From the NCBI GenBank assembly GCA_029210205.1, contig JARGOD010000026.1, positions 20,509 through 52,744 of the forward strand: DNA of 32,236 nt. Direction: 5' to 3'. The notes under the pieces are model-generated. The model saw only the letters and a program-made list of their open reading frames with translations, was not told the origin of the DNA and searched no databases. This DNA is from Verrucomicrobiales bacterium. GTDB taxonomy: Bacteria; Verrucomicrobiota; Verrucomicrobiia; Verrucomicrobiales; DEV007. Below, piece by piece: positions 15,196 through 24,376 of this stretch. The number at the start of each line of letters is the position of its first letter. Positions within the stretch are counted from its first letter, which is position 1. A program made the position numbers and the translations under genes.

Positions 15196-17753
15196 TTCGC
15201 GACAATGTTCACGAGGCGTCCCGGCACCACGACCACTTTCCGAACGGTCTGCCCTTCGATGAAGGACTGAACCTTTTCGCTCTCCATCGCGAGTGCTTCG
15301 ACTTCCTCTTTCGAGGCTTCGTTCGGGATCATGATCTTGTCGCGGACCTTGCCATTGACCTGAAGGACGATTTCGATTTCGTCTTCAATGAGGCAGTCCT
15401 CATTGAACTCCGGCCAGGTCTGTCCGGCCAGTTCGTCGGCGCTGACGGAGTCAAAGGCGGCGGCAAGCTTGGCGTTGAGTTCCTCGGTGAGGTGCGGCGC
15501 GAAGGGGTTGAGGACATGCAGCAGAGTCACAACGGAGGAAACGGGGATCTGATCGAGCTTCGTGAGCTCGTTGGTGCAGACCATCATTTGTGAGATCCCG
15601 GTATTGAAGCTCATCGCATCGATGTCGTCGCCGACCTTTTTGATCGTCGCGTGAATGACTTTGTTCGTTGCTTTGTCAGGCTCGATTTCAGCGAGCTTTG
15701 AACTGAGTTCCCATTCGCCTTCCTGATTCGAGTCCATGACGAGACGCCAGACGCGAGCGAGGAAGCGAAAGACACCTTCGACGCCTTTCATCGACCAGGG
15801 CTTCACCTGCTCAAGCGGTCCCATGAACATTTCGTAGAGGCGCAACGAGTCGGCGCCGTAGAGCTCGACGACGTCATCGGGGTTGACGACATTGCCGAGT
15901 GACTTGGACATCTTGCGTCCGTCCTCTCCCATGATCAGTCCCTGATTGACCAGCTTCTGAAACGGCTCGGGCGTGGAAACGTGGCCAAGATCGAAAAGGA
16001 CTTTGTGCCAGAAGCGGGCGTAGAGAAGGTGGAGAACGGCGTGTTCGGTGCCGCCGACATAGAGGTCGACACCACCGGGGTTTCCGTTTTTACCCATCCA
16101 GTATTCTTCTGCTTCATCGCTGATCGGCGCGTCGGGATTTTGTGAATCGCAGTAGCGAAGATAATACCAACACGATCCGCCCCACTGAGGCATCGTGTTC
16201 GTCTCGCGCTTGATGCCGTCGCCGAGTTCGTTGACCCAGTCGGTTGCTTTGCTGAGGAGCGCTTCCGGGGTGCCGGTCGGCTTGTAGTCCTTCAACTCGG
16301 GAGCGAGAAGGGGCAGATCGGATTCGGGGATAGCTTCGTGATTTCCATCGCGCCAGATGATGGGGAACGGCTCGCCCCAGTAACGCTGACGGGAGAAGAG
16401 CCAGTCGCGCAGCTTGAAATTGATCGTCTTTTTACCGAGGCCTTTTTCTTCGAGCCAGACGGCGATTTTCTCTTTGGCCTCCGGCGTGGAAAGGCCGTCG
16501 AGGAAACCGGAGTTCACGGCCGTGCCGTTGCCGGTGAAGCATTTGTCTTCATTCCCTTCCGGAGCCTGCACGACTTCGATGATGTCGATGCCGAATTTTT
16601 CGGCGAACTCATTGTCCCGCTCATCATGCGCCGGCACTGCCATGATTGCCCCGGTGCCGTAGCTCATCATGACGTAGTCGGCGATCCAAACGGGGATCTT
16701 CTCGTCGTTCACCGGATTGATCGCAAAGCCACCGGTAAAAACGCCGGATTTCTCTTTCGCCAACTCGGTGCGCTCGAGGTCGGATTTTCCAGCGCAGGTT
16801 TTCTTGTAGTCTTCAACGGCTGACTTCTGTACATCGGTGGTGATCTTCTCGACGAGCGGATGCTCGGGCGCGAGGACCATGTAGGTCGCGCCGAACAAGG
16901 TGTCGGGACGGGTCGTGAAAACGGTGACCTTTTCCCCGTCGATCGTGAAATCGACTTCGGCACCCTCGCTGCGACCGATCCAGTTCGTCTGCAGCAATTT
17001 GATCCCGTTGGGCCAGTCGAGGCCTTCGAGTTCATCGATGAGGCGCTGCGCGTAGGCGGTGATGCGCAACATCCACTGTTTCAACGGGCGACGCTCGACG
17101 GTGTGTCCTTTCGCCCGCCACTCTTCGACTTCTTCATTCGCCAAGACAGTGCCGAGATCGGGTGACCAGTTCACGGGCGTTTCGGCGACGTAGGCGAGGC
17201 GTCGGTCATCGATTTCTCCCCGGCTGAGACCTTTCGCTTCCAGTTCGCTGATCGGCTTGGCTTTGTTTTCCTCTTCGCAAAAGTAGGAATTGTAGAGTTG
17301 GAGAAAAATCCACTGCGTCCACTTCACGTAGGCGGGGTCGGTCGTGTTGATCTCACGCTCCCAGTCGTAGGCGAAGCCGAGACTCTTGAGCTGGCGGCGG
17401 AAATTGTTCGTGTTGTTCTCCGTGTTGATCCGCGGATGCTCGCCCGTTTTGATGGCGTGCTGCTCGGCAGGGAGACCAAAGGCGTCCCATCCCATGGGGT
17501 GGAGGACGTTGAAGCCATTCATCCGCTTGTATCGCGTGATGATATCCGTCGCGGTGTAGCCCTCGGGGTGGCCGACATGAAGGCCCGCGCCGCTCGGGTA
17601 AGGGAACATGTCGAGGACGTAGTATTTTGGCTTAGAGGCATCGAATCCGTCCTCCCCCGGGTTTGGTACCGAGAAAGTCTTGTTTTCCTCCCAATGGCCC
17701 TGCCACTTGGGTTCGAATTCGTCGAAGGGGAATTGTTTGCGTCGCTCAGCCAT
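15192..17753 (-). CDS. leuS: leucine--tRNA ligase
   Basis: Class I aminoacyl-tRNA synthetase charging tRNA-Leu, 853 aa from the ATG at 17753. Visible features: the HIGH-type motif HVGH (59-62, in [18 protein letters not shown]), the CP1 editing domain with [19 protein letters not shown] and [15 protein letters not shown], the RYWGEPFPI segment, KMSKS (614-618, [12 protein letters not shown]), and the anticodon-binding and C-terminal domains ending in VNGKVRDKI and [14 protein letters not shown] longer reading starting at 17816 adds 21 unconserved residues. The transporter gene lies about 100 nt upstream on the same strand. Confidence 0.98.
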   Translation of the reverse strand: MAERRKQFPFDEFEPKWQGHWEENKTFSVPNPGEDGFDASKPKYYVLDMFPYPSGAGLHVGHPEGYTATDIITRYKRMNGFNVLHPMGWDAFGLPAEQHAIKTGEHPRINTENNTNNFRRQLKSLGFAYDWEREINTTDPAYVKWTQWIFLQLYNSYFCEEENKAKPISELEAKGLSRGEIDDRRLAYVAETPVNWSPDLGTVLANEEVEEWRAKGHTVERRPLKQWMLRITAYAQRLIDELEGLDWPNGIKLLQTNWIGRSEGAEVDFTIDGEKVTVFTTRPDTLFGATYMVLAPEHPLVEKITTDVQKSAVEDYKKTCAGKSDLERTELAKEKSGVFTGGFAINPVNDEKIPVWIADYVMMSYGTGAIMAVPAHDERDNEFAEKFGIDIIEVVQAPEGNEDKCFTGNGTAVNSGFLDGLSTPEAKEKIAVWLEEKGLGKKTINFKLRDWLFSRQRYWGEPFPIIWRDGNHEAIPESDLPLLAPELKDYKPTGTPEALLSKATDWVNELGDGIKRETNTMPQWGGSCWYYLRYCDSQNPDAPISDEAEEYWMGKNGNPGGVDLYVGGTEHAVLHLLYARFWHKVLFDLGHVSTPEPFQKLVNQGLIMGEDGRKMSKSLGNVVNPDDVVELYGADSLRLYEMFMGPLEQVKPWSMKGVEGVFRFLARVWRLVMDSNQEGEWELSSKLAEIEPDKATNKVIHATIKKVGDDIDAMSFNTGISQMMVCTNELTKLDQIPVSSVVTLLHVLNPFAPHLTEELNAKLAAAFDSVSADELAGQTWPEFNEDCLIEDEIEIVLQVNGKVRDKIMIPNEASKEEVEALAMESEKVQSFIEGQTVRKVVVVPGRLVNIVAN

Positions 17754-17813
17754 GATCAAAAAATTGCGGTGGCGTGGAGTGTATCGCGAATGAGCCGTCC
17801 CGCAAGGGAGACT

Positions 17814-17846
17814 CAACAGGGTTGAATGCAGGACCTAACCCTGTTG
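17814..17846. repeat. perfect 10-bp inverted repeat between transporter gene and leuS
   Basis: CAACAGGGTT (17814-17823) and AACCCTGTTG (17837-17846) are perfect inverted copies around a 13-nt loop. The hairpin begins 5 nt after the stop codon of the minus-strand transporter gene and about 60 nt before leuS. No T-run follows on either strand, so it is not a classic intrinsic terminator. It could stabilise the 3' end of the transporter mRNA, act as a weak terminator or be an operator. Confidence 0.65.
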
Positions 17847-17851
17847 CTCTG

Positions 17852-19411
17852 TCACTTCGCCCAATCCGGCAACGTTTCCGGATCGATCTCAAAAACAGCC
17901 GGTCCGAGAAGGAGGAAGAAGAGTGTCACCGTGGCGATGCCGATGAGATTGATAATGATCCCGGCTTTCACCATCTGCGCTATCCGAATTTTTCCGCTCG
18001 CAAATACAATCGCATTTGGAGGCGTCGCGACAGGCATCATGAAGGCGCAGGAAGCGGCGACGGCGGCGGGGATCATGAGCATGAGGGGATGAATCTTTGC
18101 GGCTGTTGCAATCGAAGCCAGTAGCGGGAGAATCATCTCAGTCGTAGCGGTATTTGAAGTGAGCTCAGTGAGGAAGGTGATTCCCCCTGTGATCGTCGCG
18201 ACAAGAAGCCAGTCAGGAGCCCCTTCGAGATGAGTGAAATAGGAGCCAACCCATTCGGAAAGACCTGAAATCTGGAAGCCTTTCGCGAGGGCGAATCCGC
18301 CTCCAAAGAGAAGGATGATGTTCCACGGGATTTTTCTAAATACTTCGCTGTCGAGGATGGTGCCATGGCTGCCGGATTCCTCATCGTTTCGTCGCGCGGG
18401 GATTAGAAAAAGCGTCAGTGCCATCGCGATGGCGATGGTTCCGTCATCGATGAAGCTTCCCGTAGGGAGCGCCGCGGACCAACCGGGGATACTAAACTCA
18501 CCGATGCTGAGGTCCTTACGGAATATCCAGAGTAGCGCGGTGAGAATGAAAACGGTGCCGACTATTTTTTCTTCGTAAGAGATCTGCCCGAGGCTCTCGC
18601 GCTCTTTTTTCAAGAGATTGGAATCCAGCTTCAGGTGTTTCGGACTGGGGAAAACGACCCGAGTGAGAATCAGCCAGGTCATGAAAAGCATCGCGAGGGA
18701 GAGAGGAACGCCAAAGAGCATCCATTGTCCGAACGAAAAGTGGAATCCTCCTGTTTCAGCTGCGGGAAAGCTGAGCTCGAAGAGCCGAACGAGTGCAAGA
18801 TTTGGGGGGGTGCCGACGAGAGTGGCGATTCCACCAATGCTGGCTCCGTAGGCGATCCCGAGGAGAAGGGCGACGGCGAGATTGCCGGTGTCCTTCTCAC
18901 CGAAGGAAATCTCCGCTTGTTTGATCACCGCCATCCCGATTGCCAGCATCATAATCGCTGTCGCGGTATTGGAAATCCACATCGAGAGAAACGCAGTCGA
19001 GATCATGAAGCCGAGCACAAGACGAGAAGGTTCTGTGCCGACAAGAGTGACGATCCCGAGAGCGATCCTGCGGTGGAGATTCCATCGCTCCATCGCGAGG
19101 GCAATGAGGAAACCGCCGATGAAAAGAAAGACGATGTAATTCATGTAGACCGGGGCAACCTCCTTCCCCGTCATGATTCCAAGGAGAGGAAATAATACGA
19201 GCGGGACCAGTGAGGTTGCGGCAAGGGGGATTGCATCGGAGATCCACCAGATTGCCATGAGCAGGGCAACTGCCGCCATTTTTCCAACGAGAGGGTTCCC
19301 GGGATCGATATTTCCGAAGAGCCACATCAACAAAAATGCGAAGATGCCGAGCCAGAATCCTAAGCTTTTGGCGATCGGTGAACGTTTTTTTGATCTGAGC
19401 ATTTCCCCCAT
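17852..19411 (-). CDS. SLC13/DASS-family sodium:anion symporter
   Basis: Inner-membrane transporter, probably sodium-coupled uptake of a dicarboxylate, citrate or sulfate-type anion. About 519 aa with 11-12 hydrophobic segments. The two inverted-repeat SNT motifs that bind substrate and sodium in this family are present: MWISNTATAIMM (147-149 for SNT) and LTSNTATTEMI (419-421). TLVGTPPNLAL and PVATPPNAIVFASG are further family signatures. I chose the ATG at 19411. A TTG at 19429 and an ATG at 19402 are alternatives; none has a convincing Shine-Dalgarno, though GGGGGA directly abuts 19402. It is divergent from gltB. Substrate is not readable, but placement opposite a nitrogen-assimilation gene leaves 2-oxoglutarate or another dicarboxylate possible. 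Confidence 0.9.
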   Translation of the reverse strand: MGEMLRSKKRSPIAKSLGFWLGIFAFLLMWLFGNIDPGNPLVGKMAAVALLMAIWWISDAIPLAATSLVPLVLFPLLGIMTGKEVAPVYMNYIVFLFIGGFLIALAMERWNLHRRIALGIVTLVGTEPSRLVLGFMISTAFLSMWISNTATAIMMLAIGMAVIKQAEISFGEKDTGNLAVALLLGIAYGASIGGIATLVGTPPNLALVRLFELSFPAAETGGFHFSFGQWMLFGVPLSLAMLFMTWLILTRVVFPSPKHLKLDSNLLKKERESLGQISYEEKIVGTVFILTALLWIFRKDLSIGEFSIPGWSAALPTGSFIDDGTIAIAMALTLFLIPARRNDEESGSHGTILDSEVFRKIPWNIILLFGGGFALAKGFQISGLSEWVGSYFTHLEGAPDWLLVATITGGITFLTELTSNTATTEMILPLLASIATAAKIHPLMLMIPAAVAASCAFMMPVATPPNAIVFASGKIRIAQMVKAGIIINLIGIATVTLFFLLLGPAVFEIDPETLPDWAK

Positions 19412-19559
19412 TGGTAGAAGATTGGTCAAAAGTTAGAAGCCTTGCAAGTCAGAGTGCAGGCCAAAAAACAGAGTAGTTCCGGTAATTTTCAAGATTGGGA
19501 GCCCCTAAATGTGAAAAAGTTGCGAATTGACCTCAAAAAGATCGTGACTAAACTCGCTC

Positions 19560-19637
19560 TCCCTGAAATTTGGTTTTGCTTCGAGGGTGGAATTTCAAAA
19601 AATCGCTGAACTTTCTCTTCGCAACGAATTTCAGGGA
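19560..19637 (+). repeat. long inverted repeat in the gltB leader
   Basis: TCCCTGAAATTTG (19560-19572) pairs with CGAATTTCAGGGA (19625-19637) over 13 bp with one G-U pair, enclosing a 52-nt loop. The loop contains a second copy of the 3' arm core, AATTTCA at 19591-19597, which could pair with TGAAATT at 19564-19570 instead. Two mutually exclusive hairpins are therefore possible. Confidence 0.7.
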
Positions 19638-19701
19638 CGCCTTGGCACGGAAGCTGAGCGTAATTTTCTACGAAAGTGGAATGTAACCGCGCGTAATGCG
19701 C

Positions 19702-19719
19702 TCTCCCGGCAACGGGAGA
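19702..19719 (+). other. GNRA-tetraloop hairpin just upstream of gltB
   Basis: TCTCCCG and CGGGAGA form a perfect 7-bp stem closed by a GCAA tetraloop, a very stable RNA hairpin, ending 22 nt before the gltB ATG. No T-run follows directly (TAGGAAAAG), so it is not an intrinsic terminator. It could protect the mRNA, present a tertiary-contact loop or influence ribosome access. Confidence 0.65.
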
Positions 19720-19741
19720 ATAGGAAAAGTGTCTTTTTATA

Positions 19742-22700
19742 ATGAGTAAATACCTGAATATCCCCAACGTCGAAAACACTCTGCATAAGCCGGAGCTCGA
19801 GCGAGATGCCTGTGGTGTCGGTGTCGTGGCGCACATCAAGGGCGAGCGGAGCCATCGGGTATTGCGTCTGGGATTGGATTCAGTTTGTAACGTGACGCAC
19901 CGCGGAGCGGTGAATGCGGATGGGAAAACGGGAGACGGTGCAGGCGTCACGACCAATCTTCCCTACAAGATTTTCCTGCCGATAGCGGAGAAGCTGGGCA
20001 CAAAGCTCAAAAACGAAGCCGACCTCGCGGTGGGTGTCTTTTTCCTTCCCCCAAATAATTCTGACGAGTTAAAGAAAGCTCAGGTCATCGCTGAAGGAGT
20101 TCTGCGAAATCGCAAGATTGGTATTATCGGCTGGCGTGACGTGCCCTCGGATCCATCGGCGCTTGGACAACAGGCGATCGATACGATGCCGGATATCAAG
20201 CAACTGCTCCTCTCGCGTCCAGATGGGATGGAGGACGATGAATTTGAGCGTCAGCTTTATCTTTCACGGCGTGAGATAGAGGACAAATCTTCCGATGAGC
20301 ACATCAACGAGTTTTATGTTCCTTCGCTGAGCCATCGTCTTATCAGCTACAAGGGTTTTCTTGTCGCAACGGCTCTCGAGGAGCTCTACGACGATCTTCG
20401 CGATGAAAATTATGAGACGGCAATCTGTCTCTACCACCAGCGTTTTTCCACAAACACATTTCCAACCTGGGCGCTTGCGCAGCCTTTCCGTATGCTTTGT
20501 CACAATGGCGAGATCAATACGGTTCGCGGGAACCGCAACTGGTTGAACTCCCGAATCGGGCAGTTTGAAAGTGAGGTCTGGGGCGATGAGCTTCAGTATC
20601 TGAATCACGTTATTGATCCCGATGGCTCTGATTCTGCAAGTCTCGACGCGGCGCTGGAATTGCTCGTCCTTTCCGGCCGTTCAGTTCCGCACGCGATGTC
20701 AATGCTGGTTCCGCCAGCTTGGAGGATTGATCCGTTCACTTCCGAAGAAGTCGAGGATTTCTATCGTTATCACAGCTGCTTTGCGGAGCCGTGGGATGGG
20801 CCTGCCGCTCTCGCGTTTTCCGATGGAATGACGGTAGCCGCCTCACTCGATCGTAATGGTCTTCGCCCAGCCCGATACAAAATTACCAACGATGGAATTT
20901 TCGCTCTCGGTTCCGAGGTCGGCACCTGCTATCTCGCTGACGACACGGTTGAGAAAAAGGGGCGTCTTGCGCCCGGAGAAATGATCGTGGTTGATACAGT
21001 CAAAGGTGAAGTCGTATTCAACGATGAGATAAAGTCCCGTCTTGCTGCTCAGCAACCTTACGGGAAGTGGTTAAAGGAGCACCAAACTCCGTTTTCCGAG
21101 GTAGCACCGCTCGAGCCGCAAGCCAGTGAAGATCCGACTCACGATCCTCTGACACGTTCTCAGCTTCAGGTCTCGAATGGCTTGAACCAGGAGGAGCTGG
21201 ATATGGTGATTACTCCGATGGCCAACTCGGGGATGGAAGCGATTTACTCGATGGGAGATGACGCGGCTCTTTCGGTGCTTTCCCGACAGCCAAAAATCCT
21301 CTTCGCGTATTTTAAACAGCTTTTTGCGCAGGTCACGAACCCGCCCATTGATCCGATTCGGGAATACCTCGTGATGTCTCTTGAAGTCGATTTCGGGCCG
21401 GAGCGAAATCTTCTCATTGAAGATCCTCTTCACGCTAAAGTGATCCATCTTGATTCCCCGTTTCTCTACACGCATCAGGTTGAAGCGTTAAAAGGCTACA
21501 AGGAATTCAAAACGGAAACGCTTGATACGACCTGGCCGCTTATGAGCGGGGCGAATGGTCTCAGTGACGCAATCGAAGCGCTCTGTGATCGAGCGGAAAA
21601 GGCAGTCGATGAGGGAGCTGAGACGATCATCCTCTCGGATCGCAAAATAAATCATGACCGCGTTGGAATTCCTTCGCTTCTAGCGGTCGGAGCAGTTCAT
21701 CGTCACCTCGGGGCGGCGAGGAAACGAATGATGACAAGCATCATCGTCGACACCGCAGAGGCACGTGACACCCACCACATGGCTTGTTTGATTGGATTCG
21801 GTGCTACGGCGATTTGTCCGTGGCTCGCGCATGAGACGATCCACGAATTAGTTGAGAAGAATACGAAGAAAAAGTTCGAGGGTATTTCGCTTGAGACCGC
21901 TCTTACCAATTACCACAAGGCGCTGGAAAAAGGGGTTCTGAAGATCATGTCCAAGATGGGCATTTCGGTACTGAACTCCTATCAGGGTGCCCAGATTTTT
22001 GAGGCAGTCGGCATTTCTGATAGCGTTATTGATCGTTGTTTCCCGGGCACTCCTTCACAGATTGCTGGTGTTGGATTCTATGAAATTGGCGCGGAGAGCA
22101 TCGCCCGACATACGTCGGCCTACAGTGATGCAGTTCCGAATGAAAATGGTGAATTGAACCTTGGCGATCCCGGCTTCTTTCGTTTCCGTCGCGATGGGGA
22201 AGTGCACGCTGTGAGTGGTGGCGTCATCAAAAACTTTCACACCTTCGTGAAGAGTGGAGACGCTGACGACTACGAGAAGTATCTCGAGGAGTTGAAGTTG
22301 AATCAGCCTCACGCCTTGCACGATCTTTTTGAATTGGTGCCTAATGATGAAGGTCCTATTTCGATTGATGAGGTGGAGCCCATTGAAAATGTCCGTCGCC
22401 GATTCACGACCGCGGCGATGTCGCTCGGCGCAATCAGTCCCGAAGCTCACGAGACACTCGCGATCGCAATGAATCGCATTGGAGGCAAGTCCGACAGTGG
22501 AGAGGGTGGAGAAGACCCAAGACGTTTCAAGCCCTATCCGAACGGTGACTGGGGTAATTCCAAGATCAAGCAGGTGGCCTCGGGTCGCTTTGGTGTCAGT
22601 GCCGAGTATCTCATGTCTGCCGAGGAGATTGAGATCAAGATGGCTCAGGGAGCGAAGCCCGGTGAGGGTGGACAGCTCCCGGGACATAAGGTGAACGGAC

Positions 22701-24301
22701 TTATTGCGAAGCTGCGAAACACTCAGCCCGGCGTGACTTTGATCTCACCGCCGCCCCATCATGATATTTACTCGATCGAAGATCTCGCTCAGTTGATTCA
22801 TGATCTCAAAGAGTTGAATCCGGCGGCGAAAGTGACGGTTAAACTCGTGGCAGAGTCTGGAGTAGGGACCATTGCGGCTGGTGTTGCGAAGGCAAACGCT
22901 GACGTGATTCTTGTTTCAGGTCATGATGGTGGAACGGGGGCATCACCCTTGAGTTCGATTAAGTATGCAGGCCTTCCCTGGGAAATCGGTATCGCCGAAA
23001 CACAGCAGGTTCTCATGCTGAATGGTCTTCGTGATCGAGTCACGCTGAGGACAGATGGCGGTCTTCGTACCGGCAAAGACATTATTCATGCGGCTGTTCT
23101 GGGCGCTGAGGAATATAATTTTGGAACCATTGCGCTCATCGCAATGGGCTGTGTTTATGTCCGTCGCTGCCACCTGAACAACTGCCCCGTAGGCGTCGCG
23201 ACGCAGGATCCGAAATATCGTGCCAAGTTCAAAGGCGAGGTTGACCACGTCGTCAATTTCTTCAATGCGGTGTCGCAGGAAGTTAGAGAGCACATGGCGA
23301 CTTTGGGCGTGAGAAGTCTCGACGAGCTGATTGGGCACACGAAGTATTTACGACAGCGGAAGTTGTCGGATCACCCGAAGGCAAATCTCATCGACCTCAG
23401 TCGTATTCTTACGGATGTGGGAACTCAGATCGGTGAAGACATTCCGCGCATCGCGATGCAGGATCGGAATGACGGGAATCATGCTCCGCCCATTGATGAT
23501 CAGATCATTGCTGATCTTGGCGATAAAATTGAGCGTAAAGAGTCTGCTCAGCTTAGCTATGAGGTGAAGAATACGCACCGGAACATAGGAACCAAGCTTT
23601 CGGGGATTGTTGCGAAAGAGCACGGCGATCATGGCTTGCCCGAGGGAACGCTGGATATCCAGTTGTCCGGTAGCGCGGGGCAGTCATTCGCGACTTTTCT
23701 TTGCGGGGGGATCCGCCTGACCCTCACCGGGGAAGCAAATGACTATGTTGGAAAAGGGATGGCAGGGGGAGAAATCCGGATCAAACCGAACACGGATCGT
23801 GCCTTTGTCGCATCTGAGAATTCCATCCTCGGCAATACCGTCATGTATGGGGCTTCCGGCGGTCATCTCTTTGCTAATGGCAGAGGTGGTGAGCGCTTCT
23901 GCGTTCGTAACTCCGGTGGTACAGCCGTGGTCGAGGGAATCGGTGATCATGGATGTGAATACATGACCAATGGAACTGTCGTCGTCCTCGGACCAACCGG
24001 GAAAAACTTCGGCGCTGGAATGAGTGGCGGAGAAGGCTACATCCTCGACGAAGATGGTCGGTTCGAGAAACTCTACAATCCTGAGATGGTCGAGATCGTT
24101 CGACTTGAGGAAACCGGTGTCCTTGCAGCCTCTCTGAAGAAACTTGTTGAGTCACACTTCGAAGCGACCGGCAGTGAAAAGGCGGAGTCGCTCCTGAAAG
24201 ACTGGAGTGGATCTCTTGCGAAATTCTGGAGAGTCCAGCCAAAGGGTGGTCTTGCGGAGAAGCCTCTCGTTAAGGCAACCGGAAAGGCCGCGGCGAAGTA
24301 G
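19742..24301 (+). CDS. gltB: glutamate synthase large subunit
   Basis: Makes two glutamates from glutamine and 2-oxoglutarate; 1519 aa, full length. A short propeptide precedes the class II amidotransferase nucleophile Cys24 (RDACGVGVVAH). The glutaminase domain runs to about residue 430, with NGEINTVRGNRNW. A central domain follows. The FMN/synthase domain includes SDSGEGGEDPRRF, KPGEGGQLPGHKV and VSGHDGGTGASPLSS. The 3Fe-4S cluster cysteines are C1137, C1143 and C1148 (CVYVRRCHLNNCPVG). The C-terminal beta-helix (GxxxG repeats such as GASGGHLFANGRGGERF) runs from about 1240. No gltD (NADPH-oxidising small subunit) is adjacent, and a strong terminator follows. The subunit is either encoded elsewhere or the enzyme uses ferredoxin. 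Confidence 0.97.
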   Translation: MSKYLNIPNVENTLHKPELERDACGVGVVAHIKGERSHRVLRLGLDSVCNVTHRGAVNADGKTGDGAGVTTNLPYKIFLPIAEKLGTKLKNEADLAVGVFFLPPNNSDELKKAQVIAEGVLRNRKIGIIGWRDVPSDPSALGQQAIDTMPDIKQLLLSRPDGMEDDEFERQLYLSRREIEDKSSDEHINEFYVPSLSHRLISYKGFLVATALEELYDDLRDENYETAICLYHQRFSTNTFPTWALAQPFRMLCHNGEINTVRGNRNWLNSRIGQFESEVWGDELQYLNHVIDPDGSDSASLDAALELLVLSGRSVPHAMSMLVPPAWRIDPFTSEEVEDFYRYHSCFAEPWDGPAALAFSDGMTVAASLDRNGLRPARYKITNDGIFALGSEVGTCYLADDTVEKKGRLAPGEMIVVDTVKGEVVFNDEIKSRLAAQQPYGKWLKEHQTPFSEVAPLEPQASEDPTHDPLTRSQLQVSNGLNQEELDMVITPMANSGMEAIYSMGDDAALSVLSRQPKILFAYFKQLFAQVTNPPIDPIREYLVMSLEVDFGPERNLLIEDPLHAKVIHLDSPFLYTHQVEALKGYKEFKTETLDTTWPLMSGANGLSDAIEALCDRAEKAVDEGAETIILSDRKINHDRVGIPSLLAVGAVHRHLGAARKRMMTSIIVDTAEARDTHHMACLIGFGATAICPWLAHETIHELVEKNTKKKFEGISLETALTNYHKALEKGVLKIMSKMGISVLNSYQGAQIFEAVGISDSVIDRCFPGTPSQIAGVGFYEIGAESIARHTSAYSDAVPNENGELNLGDPGFFRFRRDGEVHAVSGGVIKNFHTFVKSGDADDYEKYLEELKLNQPHALHDLFELVPNDEGPISIDEVEPIENVRRRFTTAAMSLGAISPEAHETLAIAMNRIGGKSDSGEGGEDPRRFKPYPNGDWGNSKIKQVASGRFGVSAEYLMSAEEIEIKMAQGAKPGEGGQLPGHKVNGLIAKLRNTQPGVTLISPPPHHDIYSIEDLAQLIHDLKELNPAAKVTVKLVAESGVGTIAAGVAKANADVILVSGHDGGTGASPLSSIKYAGLPWEIGIAETQQVLMLNGLRDRVTLRTDGGLRTGKDIIHAAVLGAEEYNFGTIALIAMGCVYVRRCHLNNCPVGVATQDPKYRAKFKGEVDHVVNFFNAVSQEVREHMATLGVRSLDELIGHTKYLRQRKLSDHPKANLIDLSRILTDVGTQIGEDIPRIAMQDRNDGNHAPPIDDQIIADLGDKIERKESAQLSYEVKNTHRNIGTKLSGIVAKEHGDHGLPEGTLDIQLSGSAGQSFATFLCGGIRLTLTGEANDYVGKGMAGGEIRIKPNTDRAFVASENSILGNTVMYGASGGHLFANGRGGERFCVRNSGGTAVVEGIGDHGCEYMTNGTVVVLGPTGKNFGAGMSGGEGYILDEDGRFEKLYNPEMVEIVRLEETGVLAASLKKLVESHFEATGSEKAESLLKDWSGSLAKFWRVQPKGGLAEKPLVKATGKAAAK

Positions 24302-24325
24302 TTGCGTTCAGATAATTCATTCATG

Positions 24326-24356
24326 AAGGGGCGGATCACGATTGATCCGCCCTTTT
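24326..24356 (+). terminator. strong intrinsic terminator after gltB
   Basis: GGGCGGATCA (24329-24338), loop CGAT, TGATCCGCCC (24343-24352), then TTTT. The stem is 10 bp and perfect, extended by G-U and A-T pairs at the base, 25 nt after the gltB stop. It argues that gltB ends its transcript here, and that the following gene starts downstream of the hairpin rather than inside it. Confidence 0.9.
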
Positions 24357-24376
24357 GTTTGTGGTTCGCTCTCAGG

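Larger units (their letters stand above)
19412..19741. promoter_or_regulatory. 330-nt divergent regulatory region and structured gltB leader
   Basis: I see no gene in this stretch. It must hold the promoters of the transporter (-) and gltB (+). Towards gltB it contains several inverted repeats: GTTGCGAA (19519-19526) with TTCGCAAC (19618-19625), and a 13-bp pairing of 19560-19572 with 19625-19637. These two interleave. Nearer the gene are GCGC/GCGC (19689-19701) and a GNRA-loop hairpin (19702-19719). The only Shine-Dalgarno-like match, AGGA, ends about 16 nt before the ATG. I could not match the region to a known riboswitch class. Confidence 0.5.

Noticed and set aside
18635-19195. Open frame of 186 codons on the plus strand
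   Set aside because: It is antisense to the membrane transporter gene, is rich in Asp/Glu/Arg/His as expected for an antisense reading, and has no family features.
22055-22687. Open frame of 210 codons on the minus strand
   Set aside because: It is antisense to gltB, with no domain or start signal of its own.
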